This document shows, one piece after another, positions 1-9,402 of a DNA stretch of 64,000 nucleotides. The notes beneath the pieces are model-generated. The model saw only the letters and a program-made list of their open reading frames with translations, did no database searches and had not been told where the DNA came from. Origin of the DNA: Bacillota bacterium (GTDB lineage: Bacteria > Bacillota > Bacilli > Paenibacillales > Paenibacillaceae); assembly GCA_023391635.1 (NCBI GenBank), contig JAEWAQ010000052.1, forward strand, positions 124,001 through 188,000, written 5' to 3'. The first letter of the stretch is position 1, and each line of letters opens with the position of its first letter. The position numbers were made by a program, and so were the translations under genes.

Positions 1-2045
1 TGACCGATGACCGGTGCGGACGAGAGCACATAACCGTCCTCTACCCGCTCCGGGTATTCGTCCTCGATCGTGCGACGCTGCACGGCGGATATCGCGTTGC
101 GCCGGATGGCCGTCACGGTCGGCGTCAGCGCTTCGGCGGCGCCGTACGCGCTGTCCCGGTCGACCGCCCGCAGCCAGCAGCGCTCGCGGCCGAAGAAGAC
201 GGCGGGGCCATGACCCGGCGGTCCGATGAACTGCAGCATGCCGGACTCGGTGAATCCAGCGGTCTCGTCGATCACCTTCAGCGTCATCCAGGACCAGGCC
301 AGGCCGTTCCTCACGTACGCTTGCCATTCGATCGCCGGCAGACGGTCCTCGGCCGGCACCCGCTGTCCCAGCATCCAGTGCAGCCGGATCGGGCCCTTCG
401 CGAGCGGCGCATCGAATGCGAGATACAGCGCCGGCGCGGGAGCCGGGATCGGCACGAACGGCTTGAACGTCTCGCCCCCTTGCTTCACGGTCGCGCCCAC
501 GTTCATCCACTCCGCATTGTTCCACGTATAAGCGGCTTGAGGGGACAGTTCCACCGTGTCCTCGTGCGCATAGGAGAACCGCAATTCTTCCAGCCAAGGG
601 CTCATGTAATCCACGACCGCCGCCGTGACGGGATCGGTTATAAGCACGCGTGCCCGCAGCCAACGGTCCTCAAGCCCATTCACGAGCGTCGGCGCCAAGT
701 CGTCCGGGCAAGTGAACGTCAGACAATATTCGCTCAATTGTTCCGACATGCCGGCGAACAGCGATTCGTACCGGCTGCTTTCCGGCAATCGCATCCAGGC
801 CGACCCGTTCCAATATTCCCAGATCACTTGACGCACGTACACCCTGGGAACGGGCTTCGGCTCGAAATCGTCGGTGCGCATGATCATCTTCCACTTGATC
901 TCCGGATCTGGACCCGTGCGCAGGGAGTTCGCTTCGCAGCGCGCCTTGAACTTCACCTGCAGGCGGCTTCCCCGCTTGCTGAGCGCTTCCGGGCTCGCCG
1001 CGCAGAATACCGCATACGGCAGAAAATGCGTGCCGAACGGATAGAAGCCGGTCGCGTCAAGCTCCGTATCGTTATGGTAGAGCGCCGTCGGCACGATGCC
1101 GACACGATCGTTCTCCGCATCGTGGGCGAGCCGGACCGTCACGCGATCCATCGCCGGCACTGCATCAAGCACGGGAGAACGCCCACCGTCCGGCGCCGAC
1201 TTAATCCGGCAGCGGATCCAGCGTCCCGAAACGCCGCATATTTCGCTCGGCTCCGCCATTCCCGGCGTGAGCTTGCGCAGCGTGACGTCCCGTTCGTTCA
1301 CCTCGATCCCTTCGAATGCCGTCCATTTTCCTTCATGATAATAGGACCACTCTACCTCATCCGCCCTCGCCATGACCGCCGCCAGATCATTTTCCACGTA
1401 ACGTTTCTCGGCATTGTGCCAGCGCAAGGTCAAGCGAGTCGGACGATCGATCAGGAACAGGTCGTCGTGCCGCAAATAGAACGCATGCTCCTGCAAATTG
1501 TCGCCGTGCACCGCAAAGAGCGGAAGTTCTGGCGCATCGTTCGCGGCCAGACGATCGTCGTAGTCTTCGGCCCGCAGGAAAATCCGGTCCAGTCGCGGAT
1601 GAACGCCGTACAGATCGACCAGTCGGGCAGGGGTTACCGCCAGCGCGCCCTCCGTCTCGAACGGGATGTCCTCGCCGCCGTCGTCCGCGGCCGCCGTGAG
1701 CACGGTGCCAGTCGGGATGAATACCGGTTCGCGCACGCCTTCGTTGAGCGAGAACACGACATGGGTTCGGGCCGGACGGGCCGGCTGCAAGCTGACGCGC
1801 CACAAGTCGAGGAAGGCGATGAAATGGTTCATCGAAACCTGGTTGAGCCGCTTGACATTCTCTCCGAGCAGCCTTGCAGCCAAGTAGAACAAAGCCGTTC
1901 CCGCATCCGGATCTTCCGGGGAGAACCGCCATTCCGGCGTATAGTGGGGTACCATCGCTTTCATCTGCCGGACGAAGTGTTCCAGCTTTCTTCCGTCGAT
2001 CTCCGGCGCCCCGATTGTCCGGCCTTGCTCGTGTCCTGGTCTCAT
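1..2045 (-). CDS. Baseplate J-like (Afp11/gp47-type) baseplate assembly protein, C-terminus outside window
   Basis: The minus-strand frame is open from an ATG at 2045 to the left edge, giving 681 visible codons without a stop. I checked the frame by translation near 1440 and near position 60. The start (MRPGHEQGRTIG) lies 18 bases after the stop of the gp25-like gene and has a GGGAG about 11 bases upstream. The sequence is beta-rich with many Trp and Arg-Cys pairs, as in the large 'putative baseplate assembly protein' family of contractile tails. In these particles it forms the wedge of the baseplate together with gp25. The position after spike and gp25 matches the Afp9-Afp11 order. The long plus-strand frame at 210-2393 is its shadow. 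The family call rests on context and general resemblance; a profile search would settle it. Confidence 0.8.
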   Translation of the reverse strand, partial: MRPGHEQGRTIGAPEIDGRKLEHFVRQMKAMVPHYTPEWRFSPEDPDAGTALFYLAARLLGENVKRLNQVSMNHFIAFLDLWRVSLQPARPARTHVVFSLNEGVREPVFIPTGTVLTAAADDGGEDIPFETEGALAVTPARLVDLYGVHPRLDRIFLRAEDYDDRLAANDAPELPLFAVHGDNLQEHAFYLRHDDLFLIDRPTRLTLRWHNAEKRYVENDLAAVMARADEVEWSYYHEGKWTAFEGIEVNERDVTLRKLTPGMAEPSEICGVSGRWIRCRIKSAPDGGRSPVLDAVPAMDRVTVRLAHDAENDRVGIVPTALYHNDTELDATGFYPFGTHFLPYAVFCAASPEALSKRGSRLQVKFKARCEANSLRTGPDPEIKWKMIMRTDDFEPKPVPRVYVRQVIWEYWNGSAWMRLPESSRYESLFAGMSEQLSEYCLTFTCPDDLAPTLVNGLEDRWLRARVLITDPVTAAVVDYMSPWLEELRFSYAHEDTVELSPQAAYTWNNAEWMNVGATVKQGGETFKPFVPIPAPAPALYLAFDAPLAKGPIRLHWMLGQRVPAEDRLPAIEWQAYVRNGLAWSWMTLKVIDETAGFTESGMLQFIGPPGHGPAVFFGRERCWLRAVDRDSAYGAAEALTPTVTAIRRNAISAVQRRTIEDEYPERVEDGYVLSSAPVIG

Positions 2046-2063
2046 GCCGTCATTCGCTCCCGA

Positions 2064-2465
2064 TTATTTCGTGCCTTCTTCCAGATAGAAGGGGTACACC
2101 TGATTGAACAAATTGTTGGTCGAACGGACGACATACGAGATATGAAGCAGCAGCCTCCCGACTTGTCCCGGGTCCGCTGCCGCGGTCACCGTCACCTTGG
2201 TCACTCTGGGCTCCCAGATCATGATCGCTTCCTGTATGTCGCTCTCCATCAGCCGCAGCGAAGTTTCATCCATCGTGCCGAACACGTAGTCCTTGAGCCC
2301 GCAGCCGAAATCCGGCCGCATGACGCGTTCGCCCTTGGAGGTCATCAGAATGATCCGGATCGCTTCGGCGATGTCTTCTTCTCCTTCGGATAACAGGAAT
2401 CTGCCTGTCGTCGCGTCTACGGACACCGGAAACTTCCATCCTCGTCCCAGAAAAGATGCGCTCAA
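2064..2465 (-). CDS. gp25/GPW-like baseplate protein (Afp9-type)
   Basis: This 133-residue protein has the gp25/GPW signature: an AEAIRIILMTSKGERVMRPDFG segment split over residues about 33-54, followed by a VFGTMDE helix start and a C-terminal beta-sheet. In phage T4 and eCIS particles the family forms the sheath-initiating part of the baseplate wedge. I chose the TTG at 2465, which follows GGGGGAGG by 4 bases. A further in-frame TTG at 2489 would add eight residues and has no better site. It lies between the spike gene and the baseplate J-like gene in one operon. Confidence 0.85.
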   Translation of the reverse strand: MSASFLGRGWKFPVSVDATTGRFLLSEGEEDIAEAIRIILMTSKGERVMRPDFGCGLKDYVFGTMDETSLRLMESDIQEAIMIWEPRVTKVTVTAAADPGQVGRLLLHISYVVRSTNNLFNQVYPFYLEEGTK

Positions 2466-2524
2466 ACGGCCTCCCCCTTCCCACCGCAACTCTTTTTCCG
2501 CCTACTTCCGCTCCCGGCAGTACG

Positions 2525-3241
2525 TCAGTTGATTTTCACCATTGCGCCCTTCAAGGTCAGCATGCCGCTCGCTTCGATGTTCAGCGATGCATTGGCTTTG
2601 ATGTCCATCGTGGCCGACGCCTCCAGCTTAAGCTGCGTGCTTTTGATCGTGACGGATTTCATGGATTCGAGCTGGATATCGCCCTTGTTGTTGATCGTCA
2701 GCTTGTTGCCGCTTGTCTCGATCGTGATCGTGCCGGCCGAAGCGCCCTGCAACACGATTTTCTGCTGGTCGCTCTTCGTGCCGATCGTCACTTTGTCGTT
2801 CTGGTCGTCGAGAATGATCTGAACGCCCTTGCTCGTCTTGAGCGTGACTTTGCCGGCATTGTCTTTATCGTCGAAAATGAGCTCGTGACCGCTTCTGGAG
2901 TGGATTTTGCGCAAATTGTTCTGGTCGTCCTTGGCCGGCGGCTTCTTGTTCTTGTTCCACAGACAGCCGATCACGTAAGGCTTGCTAAGATGGCCGAAAT
3001 GGAAAGCGACCAGCACTTCGTCCCCGACTTCGGGAATGAACAACGTTCCCATGCCATTGCCCGACATAAGCGAGGCAATCGGCGCCCAGTCGGTCTCGAG
3101 CGGCTGCTCGTGGATCATGAACTTCAGCTTCACGCGGCCCATGTTCTCGGGGTCTTTGTTGTTCGTGACGGTCGCGATCATGACTCCGTTCACCGTCCCT
3201 ACGCTGCCGGCCGGATGAGACATCAATTCGAAGTTAAACAT
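2525..3241 (-). CDS. Spike protein, phage baseplate assembly protein V / VgrG C-terminal type
   Basis: This 238-residue protein has an OB-fold of the gp5/VgrG type at about residues 15-95 (GTVNGVMIATVTNN, then GRVKLKF, then GTLFIPEVGDEVLVAF). A repetitive beta-strand stalk follows from about 105 to the end, alternating Val/Ile with Lys/Asp/Thr, typical of the trimeric needle. It would form the membrane-piercing spike under the hub. Its start overlaps the end of the hub gene by 8 bases, so the two are translationally coupled. In Afp and PVC the hub and spike are one fused protein (Afp8). Here they are separate, as in several Gram-positive clusters. No PAAR tip is visible in the window. Confidence 0.9.
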   Translation of the reverse strand: MFNFELMSHPAGSVGTVNGVMIATVTNNKDPENMGRVKLKFMIHEQPLETDWAPIASLMSGNGMGTLFIPEVGDEVLVAFHFGHLSKPYVIGCLWNKNKKPPAKDDQNNLRKIHSRSGHELIFDDKDNAGKVTLKTSKGVQIILDDQNDKVTIGTKSDQQKIVLQGASAGTITIETSGNKLTINNKGDIQLESMKSVTIKSTQLKLEASATMDIKANASLNIEASGMLTLKGAMVKIN

Positions 3242-4337
3242 TGACGGCGTTCCCCTCTACTTGGAAGGTGGTGAAGTATCCGCGGTCGTCCAGCGTATGG
3301 ATGACTTGATTCATGAAATACGGCTGGTTGAAGGAGTTGCCGAGGCCGTCCAGCTTGATGAATCGGCCTGCTCGCAGCTCCGGAATGCCGACGCATTCCC
3401 CTTCCCCGGAAACCAGCTCCATGGCCCGCTCGTTCAGCTTCGCATTCGCCAGTGTCTGCAATTCGCCTTGCGTCCCGCTTACGCTGTACAACGTTTCTGC
3501 CATTCGCGACGTGAGCGAGGCGACGATATCTTTGCCGGTCTTCGGATTGGAGCCGATCTTGTTAACGGTCTGACTCGTTGCCGTAATCGGCTGATTCGTC
3601 TCCGGGTCCAACCCGCGGACGGCCACTTTGCTGATCTGATTCGATATGTCGACATCGACGGAGAACCGCTTCAAGTTCATGCCATAGGACAAGGTCAAGA
3701 CCGGTGTGCCCGACGTCTTGCGCTTGCGGAAGATCAGCTTGTTCCCGACGATGAAAAACTCGTAATTCAAATCTTGGGCCAACTGCTTTACGAACAGGAA
3801 ATCGCTCGTCTGCATCTGCTCGATGACTTTCTTCATCGTGCCGGTATCGTCGACCTGTGTTGTCAAACTGTTATCGCTCGCTATCTCCTTCACCACGTCG
3901 CTTACCTTCTTATTGTTCCATAGCTTGGAGTGTAAGCCGCGCATCATGAACATCGAGCGGTCCATGCCTCGCACGACGACCGAAGGATTGCCGTCATCGG
4001 GATAGTCCAGCGTCAATGCCGTTACGTAACCGTCGAACACTTCTTCTAGTTTGTCCTTGTATCCGAGCGCAATCGTGATCGCTTTGCCCACTTTGATCGT
4101 CGAGCCGACCCAATCGAACTTGCGTTCTTGCTGGTTATAGCCGTTCTCGACGCGGAACTGGAACGAATCGGCTTTCGGCCCCGTCGTCGAGGTAACCCGA
4201 ATGGAAGAGACCGGAACCTGGCTCAGGTTCAAATTTTTGCCGTCGATCTTGATCGTGACGGTCGGCGCGTAGAAATCGCCGTATTTTCTAGCCAATTCGT
4301 TGAACGAATAGGCGGATTCGTCGAATTTGATCGCCAT
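3234..4337 (-). CDS. Baseplate hub protein, phage late control D / VgrG N-terminal type
   Basis: This 367-residue protein resembles the gpD/gp27 hub family. It opens with a FYAPTVTIKIDGKNL strand, has a GYKDKLEEVFDGYVTAL segment near residues 92-108, and a central KVSDVVKEIASDNSL helix region followed by FLFVKQLAQDLNYEFF. This is the usual order of the VgrG N-terminal half. The trimer adapts the sixfold tube to the threefold spike. It is followed with an 8-base overlap by the spike gene and preceded after 6 bases by the LysM adaptor, which is the conserved Afp7-Afp8 order. Confidence 0.9.
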   Translation of the reverse strand: MAIKFDESAYSFNELARKYGDFYAPTVTIKIDGKNLNLSQVPVSSIRVTSTTGPKADSFQFRVENGYNQQERKFDWVGSTIKVGKAITIALGYKDKLEEVFDGYVTALTLDYPDDGNPSVVVRGMDRSMFMMRGLHSKLWNNKKVSDVVKEIASDNSLTTQVDDTGTMKKVIEQMQTSDFLFVKQLAQDLNYEFFIVGNKLIFRKRKTSGTPVLTLSYGMNLKRFSVDVDISNQISKVAVRGLDPETNQPITATSQTVNKIGSNPKTGKDIVASLTSRMAETLYSVSGTQGELQTLANAKLNERAMELVSGEGECVGIPELRAGRFIKLDGLGNSFNQPYFMNQVIHTLDDRGYFTTFQVEGNAVNV

Positions 4338-4343
4338 GCCTCT

Positions 4344-4970
4344 TCACTCCAGCCTCGGGATGATCAGCTTGCGTCCGATCGGCAGCTGGCGCGGATTGTC
4401 GATGCCGTTGGCCTCTGCGATCTTGCGCCAGTGCGCCGGGTCATCGTATTCCTCTGCCGACAGCATCCAGAGCTGCTCATCCTGCTTCAGCGTTTTCTGC
4501 TTCGTTCGGTCCGCGCTCTCACGCGGCACTTGCTGGTACTGCTCCAGCATCGTCTGCATCGCCTTGAACGTCACGTTCAGCGTGGCGCGCACCGGAATGC
4601 CGGACTCCATGAACATGGTGAATCGCTGCGTGACTTTCTCCACAATGCCTTTAAAATCAAGCGAACCCCAGACGAAGCGGCACAGCGGCGGGACATGAAG
4701 CTCACGGTCGACGTCGAGCAGGTTGGTGATCTTGGACGTGTGGGTGCGGACATCGGTGTTCGTGCCGTATGTATCGAAGAACAGATCCATCGTCAGGCTG
4801 GTCGCTTCCCCGCTCACGAACTGGGCGACCGGCGCCTGCAAGCCCGGGACCGACTGCCATGAGAATTGGTTTCCCGATACGAGGACGTATTCGCTTGGAT
4901 TAAACAGAACATCGACGGTTTCCTGGCTGTTGCTCTTTATGATGATGACTTTCGCTTTCGATAGCGCCAT
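4344..4970 (-). CDS. LysM tube/baseplate adaptor (Afp7-type CIS tube protein)
   Basis: This 208-residue protein has an N-terminal tail-protein domain (MALSKAKVIIIKSNSQETVD, then VLFNPSEYVLVSGN, the typical 'FNPSEY' element) and a C-terminal LysM-like module at about 155-206 (PAHWRKIAEANGIDNPRQL, then GRKLIIP). Afp7 homologues connect the inner tube to the hub. The LysM fold here packs in the particle and does not imply peptidoglycan binding in the cell. I chose the ATG at 4970 because AAAGGAGG lies 7 bases upstream; an ATG at 4991 has no such site. Confidence 0.9.
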   Translation of the reverse strand: MALSKAKVIIIKSNSQETVDVLFNPSEYVLVSGNQFSWQSVPGLQAPVAQFVSGEATSLTMDLFFDTYGTNTDVRTHTSKITNLLDVDRELHVPPLCRFVWGSLDFKGIVEKVTQRFTMFMESGIPVRATLNVTFKAMQTMLEQYQQVPRESADRTKQKTLKQDEQLWMLSAEEYDDPAHWRKIAEANGIDNPRQLPIGRKLIIPRLE

Positions 4971-5139
4971 GTGTTCGCCTCCTTTCGCCATGTACGTAAG
5001 GGAATGGGCACCAAACTTAACGGACAGGACGGACGTTACTCGGCTTTCTCGGCTGTTTACACGCTAACCGGGCATCGAGTTACCCGAGCTATCCGGGTAA
5101 TTCCGGCTTGCAGTGGCTCTAAACATCGAGTTACCCGAG
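4971..5139. repeat. Intergenic gap with a duplicated 19-base element and an inverted repeat
   Basis: The 169-base gap between the 1223-residue protein gene and the LysM gene holds two exact copies of catcgagttacccgagcta at 5073-5091 and 5124-5142. The second copy includes the stop codon of the upstream gene. The first copy overlaps an inverted repeat (ttacccg, 7-base loop, cgggtaa at 5080-5100). No T-run follows the hairpin on the minus strand, so it is not an obvious terminator. No gene was seen. Confidence 0.7.
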
Positions 5140-8100
5140 CTAGTAGCCTTGCAGCCGTTGCTCGAATTTCATTCGCTTGGCAAGCGATTTGTATACTTGA
5201 TCCGCGATTTGATCGGGATTGAGCATCGGCAGCTTGCTGATCGCTTGCTGCAGCTGTTCCGGATCAATCGCGGATTTCACGGCGCCGGGCGAAGCGGATG
5301 CTTCCGGCGGCGACTCTGCGGGCGGCGGCGCAGGCTGCCTGCGAAGCTCCATCGGCGGAGCGGCGGCGGATTCGGGAATTACCGCGACCGGCGGGGCATG
5401 GCTGGCGCTTGCAGCCGCCGCGACTGCCTGCGCGGATGCGTAAGCAAGCGGGATCGCCGCGAAGGCAGTATTTGCCAATGGCCCGGTTGGCTGCAGTGCG
5501 GCAGACATTTGCGGGCGCGTCTGCGCTGCTTGATGCTGCTGACCTGGTGCTGCGGCTGGGCCCCGTCGATGAGTCGATTGAACCCTGAGAGCATGTTGCG
5601 CATGGGCGCTTGCGGCAGACGCCGCATTTGATCGCGCTGTCAGCGTCAAACCTGGCGTTAACCCATCGAATATTGATGCCGACTGATGCAACTCGGCAGT
5701 TGCGAGTGCCGCGCCGAATAACGGCGCGATCGGTTGCATTGCGATCGTTGCTGCCGATTGATGCGAGGCAGGCTGCCGATGGGCTTGGCCGTGTCGCGGC
5801 AGTGTTAGCTGCCCGCTGACTGCCGCTTGGCTGTGCCTTGACAGTGACGGCAGTCCACTCGCTGCCGCTTGGCTGTGCTTCGGCGGCGATGATTGCCGGC
5901 GTTGGACCATGGCCGAAGCGGAGGTTGTGCGCGTACGTGCCCCCTGTTCCGGTTGATCTGCTCTTAGCTGCCGATCAGCTCGGCTGACACGCCACACGGC
6001 AGTTCCCCTGGACAAAACGTCCCGTTGCTGAACGTTGTCGTCTTGCGCAACATTGACTAGCGGAATCAATTGTTGCGTATTCCATCCGATCGTAGTCTGG
6101 TTCTGTACTTGGGCATTTGTGCCCGGTTCGTTCAACTCATGCGCGCTCGGAGCAGAAGGAGGTTGGACCTGACTGTCTGCACCGGGCGCTCGCGAAGCCT
6201 CCGCATTAGAACGCTGAGCATGCACACGCTGTACGATCGAACCTGGCACAACCGCTCCTCGTTCTTTCGAACCCGGCGCAATCGTTCCCCGTACAATCGA
6301 ACTTGACGCATTTATCCTTCGTGCAATCAAACTAGGCACATTCGTGCTTTGTGCAATCGCTACCCGCACCTTTCTTCCGGGCGCTGTCGTGCCACTTGAA
6401 TCCATGCCCGAAGGGGGCGGAAGAATGCTGTTCGCCGGTCTGTCGGCCGCAGGAGAATATCGATTGCTCTGCGTTCTGGTTGGTTGGTTCAGAGAAATCA
6501 GCTGCTTGCGTTGAAAGGTCCCGTTCTGCATGCCGTGCTCCTGCATCAAGGATCTTGCCCGATTGTCCGCTCCCTGCGCGCTGCTGCCATCTGCCGATTG
6601 ATCCAGTCTCGGTTTTGCGAATTTCGCGATCGGCAAAGCGGATCCGCTATTCGGATTCTGCTCATGTCCGGCGATCGGTTCTTGCTTGGTCCGCTTGATC
6701 GTGCCTTTCACAGGTTGAACGTCATCGTCCATCGTTCTAGAGCTTTCCCGACGGACATGCACGGTCGGTGCTCGCTCGTGCTGCCCCGATCGCATCAGTC
6801 TTGCCTGTACGATCTCTACGGCCTTCTCGTCTTGTACGATCGGCACCGGCCTAGCCTTTTGCTCGAACTCTATCGGTTCCGCATTCTGCAAGGATCCGGA
6901 CGAATTCTTCTCTTGCACGGGCACGGACGGCTTCTCTTCCTGCACGGATGCAGTTGTCGTCTCACTTGGCACGGCGGTTTGCATTTCGGTGTCGGGCGAT
7001 TCCGGCTTGTCCACCCATGCTTTATTGCCCCCATGCGCCTGCACTTCAATGTACGGCTGACTCCATTCTGACGACACTCTTCTGCGGATATGCACCGGGC
7101 GGAGACTTGACCAGCGTTGCCCGGAATCAGCGGCCGTAGTCCATCTGCCTGTCGAGGAAAAATCGGTCGTCTCCTCGCGTTCCTGCTTTCCATTCCGCGC
7201 TGTCGCGGGCTTTTCGCGCCCCGCTTGCGCGTCGTGTGAGAAAGGGGTTTGCGCGGTTGTTCGCCCCGATGATTGCGCCTTAATTATTGGTGCAGGTTGA
7301 GTTGCCCAAGTCAACGGGATCGTATGTCTATGCAAAGCTTCGCCTTGCAGGAATGCCGGCTTAGCCGAAGTTCCTTCCTTCTGACGGTTCCCGTTTCGCG
7401 ACAAATGAGCCAGCCTGGCGAACGAACTTGCTGAAGGATTGTGCCAGTTCGGCTGAACCGGCGAATCCGAATGTTCCCATGCCTGAACGAATCGGTATTG
7501 TGCAGGTTTGTCATTGCGGATTCGTGACGGGTCGGCAATGACCGCCCGCCCCGCCACAATCGGTCGGTCGCGGCTTTCGGATTCGCCGTGCCCATTCATA
7601 CGATTCACTGTCGGAATGCCAATATCCGCCTGCTTTGGTGCGGTTCCCGGCTGCCTTGGATTCACGATCGGGCGGCTTTCGCGAAGCGGTGCAGGCAATG
7701 CGGAGGAAAGCCGCCAATTGGGCCGCTCCGACCGGCTGTCACTGCGCCGTATTTTTCGATTGATTAGCGTAATTCTGGGCACCGACAACTTTGCATTCAC
7801 GGCTCGCATGGGTTGGCTTTGAGGCTCGTTTTGTATCTTTTTCTTATCGCGGCGAGCGCGCTTCGTTCGTGATTGGGTTTTGCTTTTTTCCGGCTGAGCC
7901 CGTTCAGGCGGCGTCCGCCATCCTGATTTCTTGGCGATATGCAGCGGCCATGATTGCCGCTGCATGGCCTGAAAAGCTGGGGCATCGCCCTGGGCCGAAG
8001 AATGGGAGCCGGAAGATGTCATGTTATGACGATCAGGCGTCACAGATGGATCTGAATCAGTCGCTTGGCCCTTGGGTACGACCTGGTCTGTTTGTCCCGG

Positions 8101-8811
8101 TTGGTCCGTGTCGTCCACGAGAATCGATTGGTCCGATTGACTGACTGAACTCGGTAACGGTTCGGTGCCTGCACGCCTCTTGCCACGATGATTCAGGCGA
8201 TCGGGTTGAGTAGGATGATCCGTATGTACGAGCTGGCCATCCTGCAGTCGCCGTCTCGGTTGAACGTCTGATATCGAGCGTGCGCCATCGCTCTCGCGAA
8301 TCGGCAACATAATCGCCTGCTCGCGCAAAATGCGTTGCTCGCGAATAATCCGCTCCACTTCCCGAACGATGACCACTTTCTTCTCCACGACGCGTTCGCG
8401 TTCCACGATTTCTTGGCGCTCTATGACACGTTCGCGTTCAATGACTTTCTCCCGTTCGATCACTCGCTCCTTCGGCGGTTCCAGCGCGCTGATGCGGTTG
8501 GGCTTTGCGGTTTCAGAGCTCGTCGGCGTTACCCCGGTAACAGGGCGGTCGCGGTACACCGGCCGTTCGCGTTCGATGACGCGCACCGGACTCGGCGCCG
8601 GGTTCGGGAGCACGATTTGCACTTGAAGCGGCACAGGCTTGAGAGCAGGTTTCCGCTTGCGATCCGAGGAAACGGCCAGGCGATGCGTCAGCGGCAATTT
8701 GCCCGCATTGCGCTGCATGCCGCTATATTTGTCGACTATCTCGCCGACAAACAACACATGCGACGTCTGTCGCGGAGGCAATGTCCGATAAACAGCCTGA
8801 CTGCGTTTCAT
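5140..8811 (-). CDS. 1223-residue low-complexity protein at the Afp6 position of the injection system
   Basis: The protein is long, basic and poor in predicted globular structure. Residues 1-70 (MKRSQAVYRTLPPRQTSHVL start) look ordered. Residues about 75-165 form a charged block with repeated VIERE and VVEKK units that could be a coiled coil. The middle is rich in Gln, Ser, Arg and Pro with degenerate repeats, for example one of about 11 residues encoded at 6225-6375. The last 45 residues (ending ADQVYKSLAKRMKFEQRLQGY) look like a conserved amphipathic helix. The start has GGAAGGAG 9 bases upstream. It sits between the tube initiator and the LysM adaptor, where Afp6 lies in the Afp order. The function is unknown: a lumen or tether protein, an assembly scaffold or a cargo carrier are all possible. 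Confidence 0.75.
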   Translation of the reverse strand: MKRSQAVYRTLPPRQTSHVLFVGEIVDKYSGMQRNAGKLPLTHRLAVSSDRKRKPALKPVPLQVQIVLPNPAPSPVRVIERERPVYRDRPVTGVTPTSSETAKPNRISALEPPKERVIEREKVIERERVIERQEIVERERVVEKKVVIVREVERIIREQRILREQAIMLPIRESDGARSISDVQPRRRLQDGQLVHTDHPTQPDRLNHRGKRRAGTEPLPSSVSQSDQSILVDDTDQPGQTDQVVPKGQATDSDPSVTPDRHNMTSSGSHSSAQGDAPAFQAMQRQSWPLHIAKKSGWRTPPERAQPEKSKTQSRTKRARRDKKKIQNEPQSQPMRAVNAKLSVPRITLINRKIRRSDSRSERPNWRLSSALPAPLRESRPIVNPRQPGTAPKQADIGIPTVNRMNGHGESESRDRPIVAGRAVIADPSRIRNDKPAQYRFVQAWEHSDSPVQPNWHNPSASSFARLAHLSRNGNRQKEGTSAKPAFLQGEALHRHTIPLTWATQPAPIIKAQSSGRTTAQTPFSHDAQAGREKPATARNGKQEREETTDFSSTGRWTTAADSGQRWSSLRPVHIRRRVSSEWSQPYIEVQAHGGNKAWVDKPESPDTEMQTAVPSETTTASVQEEKPSVPVQEKNSSGSLQNAEPIEFEQKARPVPIVQDEKAVEIVQARLMRSGQHERAPTVHVRRESSRTMDDDVQPVKGTIKRTKQEPIAGHEQNPNSGSALPIAKFAKPRLDQSADGSSAQGADNRARSLMQEHGMQNGTFQRKQLISLNQPTRTQSNRYSPAADRPANSILPPPSGMDSSGTTAPGRKVRVAIAQSTNVPSLIARRINASSSIVRGTIAPGSKERGAVVPGSIVQRVHAQRSNAEASRAPGADSQVQPPSAPSAHELNEPGTNAQVQNQTTIGWNTQQLIPLVNVAQDDNVQQRDVLSRGTAVWRVSRADRQLRADQPEQGARTRTTSASAMVQRRQSSPPKHSQAAASGLPSLSRHSQAAVSGQLTLPRHGQAHRQPASHQSAATIAMQPIAPLFGAALATAELHQSASIFDGLTPGLTLTARSNAASAASAHAQHALRVQSTHRRGPAAAPGQQHQAAQTRPQMSAALQPTGPLANTAFAAIPLAYASAQAVAAAASASHAPPVAVIPESAAAPPMELRRQPAPPPAESPPEASASPGAVKSAIDPEQLQQAISKLPMLNPDQIADQVYKSLAKRMKFEQRLQGY

Positions 8812-8937
8812 CCTATCACGCTCCTTCCCTTAGATCCTTCGCCTAACGCCACTCGTCCACCGTTCCCCAGTCCAAGTTAGAGCGATCTTCGACGCAATTC
8901 CGACCAACCACCGACAATCGCCGCATCAGAACCTGCA

Positions 8938-9393
8938 TCAAGCCCGGAAAATCGTCTTGATCCCGTTATGCGCCAGCTCGATCGTCTCGATCGCGATGTC
9001 GCTCGATGCCGCGTTCAACGCCGGTCCGCTCCAACGGATCGGATACGCGCCGAAGAAGTTCCAGCGGCACAGCTCGTCGCCATTCTGCTTAAGCAGGATG
9101 ATCGAGCCGCTCTTGCGCGCAATCGTTCCCTGCGATGCCTGGTCGTACCAGTTCCATAATTCCTGAGACGAAGACAATCCCCGCCTCAATACAATACTCG
9201 AATACCGCGTCCCTTTCGGCAGTCGATGCAAGTAGCCGTTCACGCCGCCCTCGCGCACTTCTTCGACTTCGGTCTGCGCCTCCAGGCCTTGCACTTCGGA
9301 GAAGCCCGCCACCAGCATGGCGTCGAGCTCTACGACGAAACGGAACGCGCCGTTCACGTATACATTTCCAGTCGCCGTATTCGGACCCGCCAC
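8938..9393 (-). CDS. Tube initiator, gp19-like tail tube protein (Afp5-type)
   Basis: This 151-residue protein belongs to the contractile-tail tube family: GAFRFVVELDAMLVAGFSEV at the start, a central SSIVLRRGLSSSQELWNWYD and a C-terminal GPALNAASSDIAIETIELAH, matching the tube fold strand by strand. As the second tube paralogue beside the LysM adaptor it is the likely first ring on the baseplate. It starts at a GTG with GGGGAGGTGA 9 bases upstream. That ribosome site overlaps the stop codon of the preceding DUF6760 frame, so translation is probably coupled. Confidence 0.92.
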   Translation of the reverse strand: MAGPNTATGNVYVNGAFRFVVELDAMLVAGFSEVQGLEAQTEVEEVREGGVNGYLHRLPKGTRYSSIVLRRGLSSSQELWNWYDQASQGTIARKSGSIILLKQNGDELCRWNFFGAYPIRWSGPALNAASSDIAIETIELAHNGIKTIFRA

Positions 9394-9402
9394 GTTCCGC
9401 CG

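Noticed and set aside
210..2393. Long plus-strand open frame of 727 codons
   Set aside because: It lies antisense to the baseplate J-like and gp25-like genes. Its product is Arg/His-rich with no family resemblance, which is typical of a high-GC shadow.
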